Source: Streptomyces caelestis
GTDB lineage: Bacteria; Actinomycetota; Actinomycetes; Streptomycetales; Streptomycetaceae
DNA length: 64,000 nucleotides
Assembly (NCBI RefSeq): GCF_001279005.1
Contig: NZ_LGCN01000119.1
Location: 203,806 to 267,805 of the forward strand
Reading direction: 5' to 3'
The notes under the pieces were generated by a model. That model had not been told where the DNA came from, did no database searches, and saw nothing but the letters and a program-made list of their open reading frames with translations. The number at the start of each line of letters is the position of its first letter. Position 1 is the stretch's first letter. The position numbers and the translations under genes are program-made. Below, piece by piece: positions 42,552 to 64,000 of this stretch.

Positions 42552-42580
42552 GCACGGCACGCGCGCTGCGCGCGTGGTGC
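42552..42580. repeat. Palindrome ACGCGCGC-T-GCGCGCGT with outer GCAC/GTGC
   Basis: Perfect 8-base arms around a single T are extended by GCAC...GTGC to 29 bases. The one-base loop makes a protein-binding palindrome more likely than a terminator. It lies between the PAS-LuxR box and the PKS start. Confidence 0.5.
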
Positions 42581-42841
42581 GAAGGAGTCGCCGCGGCGGT
42601 CCCCGCCCGGCGCGGTGCCGGGGACCGGCCACGGACGGGCGGACCCCGGCACCGCGTACGGCCCGGCCCGCCCGGCGCGTGACTCCCGCACCGGCCGCGC
42701 CCCACCGGCCCGGCCCCCCGCTCTCCTCCCTCCCGCCTTCCGACACCCCGGCCGTCCCGCCGAACGGCCGCCCCGAACACCCGGTGTCCCCGCCGGACCG
42801 CCAGCCGTCCGCCGGTCTTCTTCCAGATGGGTTGCGTTGAA

Positions 42842-64000
<21,159 letters not shown>

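Overview
The window looks like a Streptomyces chromosome segment. GC content is very high, third codon positions are almost all G or C, GTG starts and overlapping stop/start pairs are common, and the gene content is typical: SpoIIE-type phosphatase, IclR/LacI/GntR sugar regulators, secreted glycosidases with carbohydrate-binding domains, iron-box siderophore uptake, and a giant modular polyketide synthase. No tRNA, rRNA, insertion sequence or CRISPR array was seen.

Positions 1-4900 hold a compact operon: the 3' end of a GCS2-type carboxylate-amine ligase, a possible 23-residue ORF, an asparagine-synthase-type amidotransferase and an S9 peptidase. It looks like a pathway for a small modified glutamyl/glutaminyl peptide. 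Positions 4900-12000 hold stress and redox genes: an ATPase-fold regulator, msrA behind a SigR-type promoter, an AhpD-like protein, a large HPII-type catalase behind a possible sigma-B promoter, and a radical SAM protein of the spore photoproduct lyase family. Positions 11950-15900 are an iron-regulated siderophore ABC importer with its two permease halves fused.

Positions 16300-25700 form a galactan/beta-galactoside locus on the minus strand (two permeases, binding lipoprotein, GH42, GH30 with ricin-type domain), transcribed away from a LacI regulator through two matching palindromic operators. Positions 25700-28600 hold a TauE/SafE carrier, the wreck of a short-chain dehydrogenase gene and a PPK2 kinase. 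Positions 28580-35620 are a second sugar locus: YicI-type alpha-xylosidase, divergent ABC importer and GH1 beta-glucosidase, suited to xyloglucan oligosaccharides. Neither importer has its own ATPase gene, so both probably share an MsiK-type ATPase encoded elsewhere. Positions 35600-41130 hold a PP2C phosphatase, an IclR regulator, a small unknown protein, a secreted CBM3-GH16 enzyme and a divergent GntR regulator.

From 41150 to the right edge the window enters what I read as the left end of a mycosamine-type polyene macrolide (antifungal) cluster: a GDP-mannose 4,6-dehydratase followed by a single reading frame that stays open for 21 kb to the window edge and encodes four complete PKS modules and part of a fifth. 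The order (KS-AT-DH-KR-ACP; KS-AT-KR-ACP; KS-AT[methylmalonyl]-KR-ACP; KS-AT-KR-ACP; KS-AT...) is that expected of a NysI/AmphI/PimS2-type synthase that makes the last polyene double bond and the polyol around the future exocyclic carboxyl. Both genes are preceded by near-perfect matches to the PAS-LuxR (PimM-type) operator, which supports the assignment independently. Ordinary sugar-metabolism genes lie immediately to the left, so the dehydratase appears to be the cluster border.
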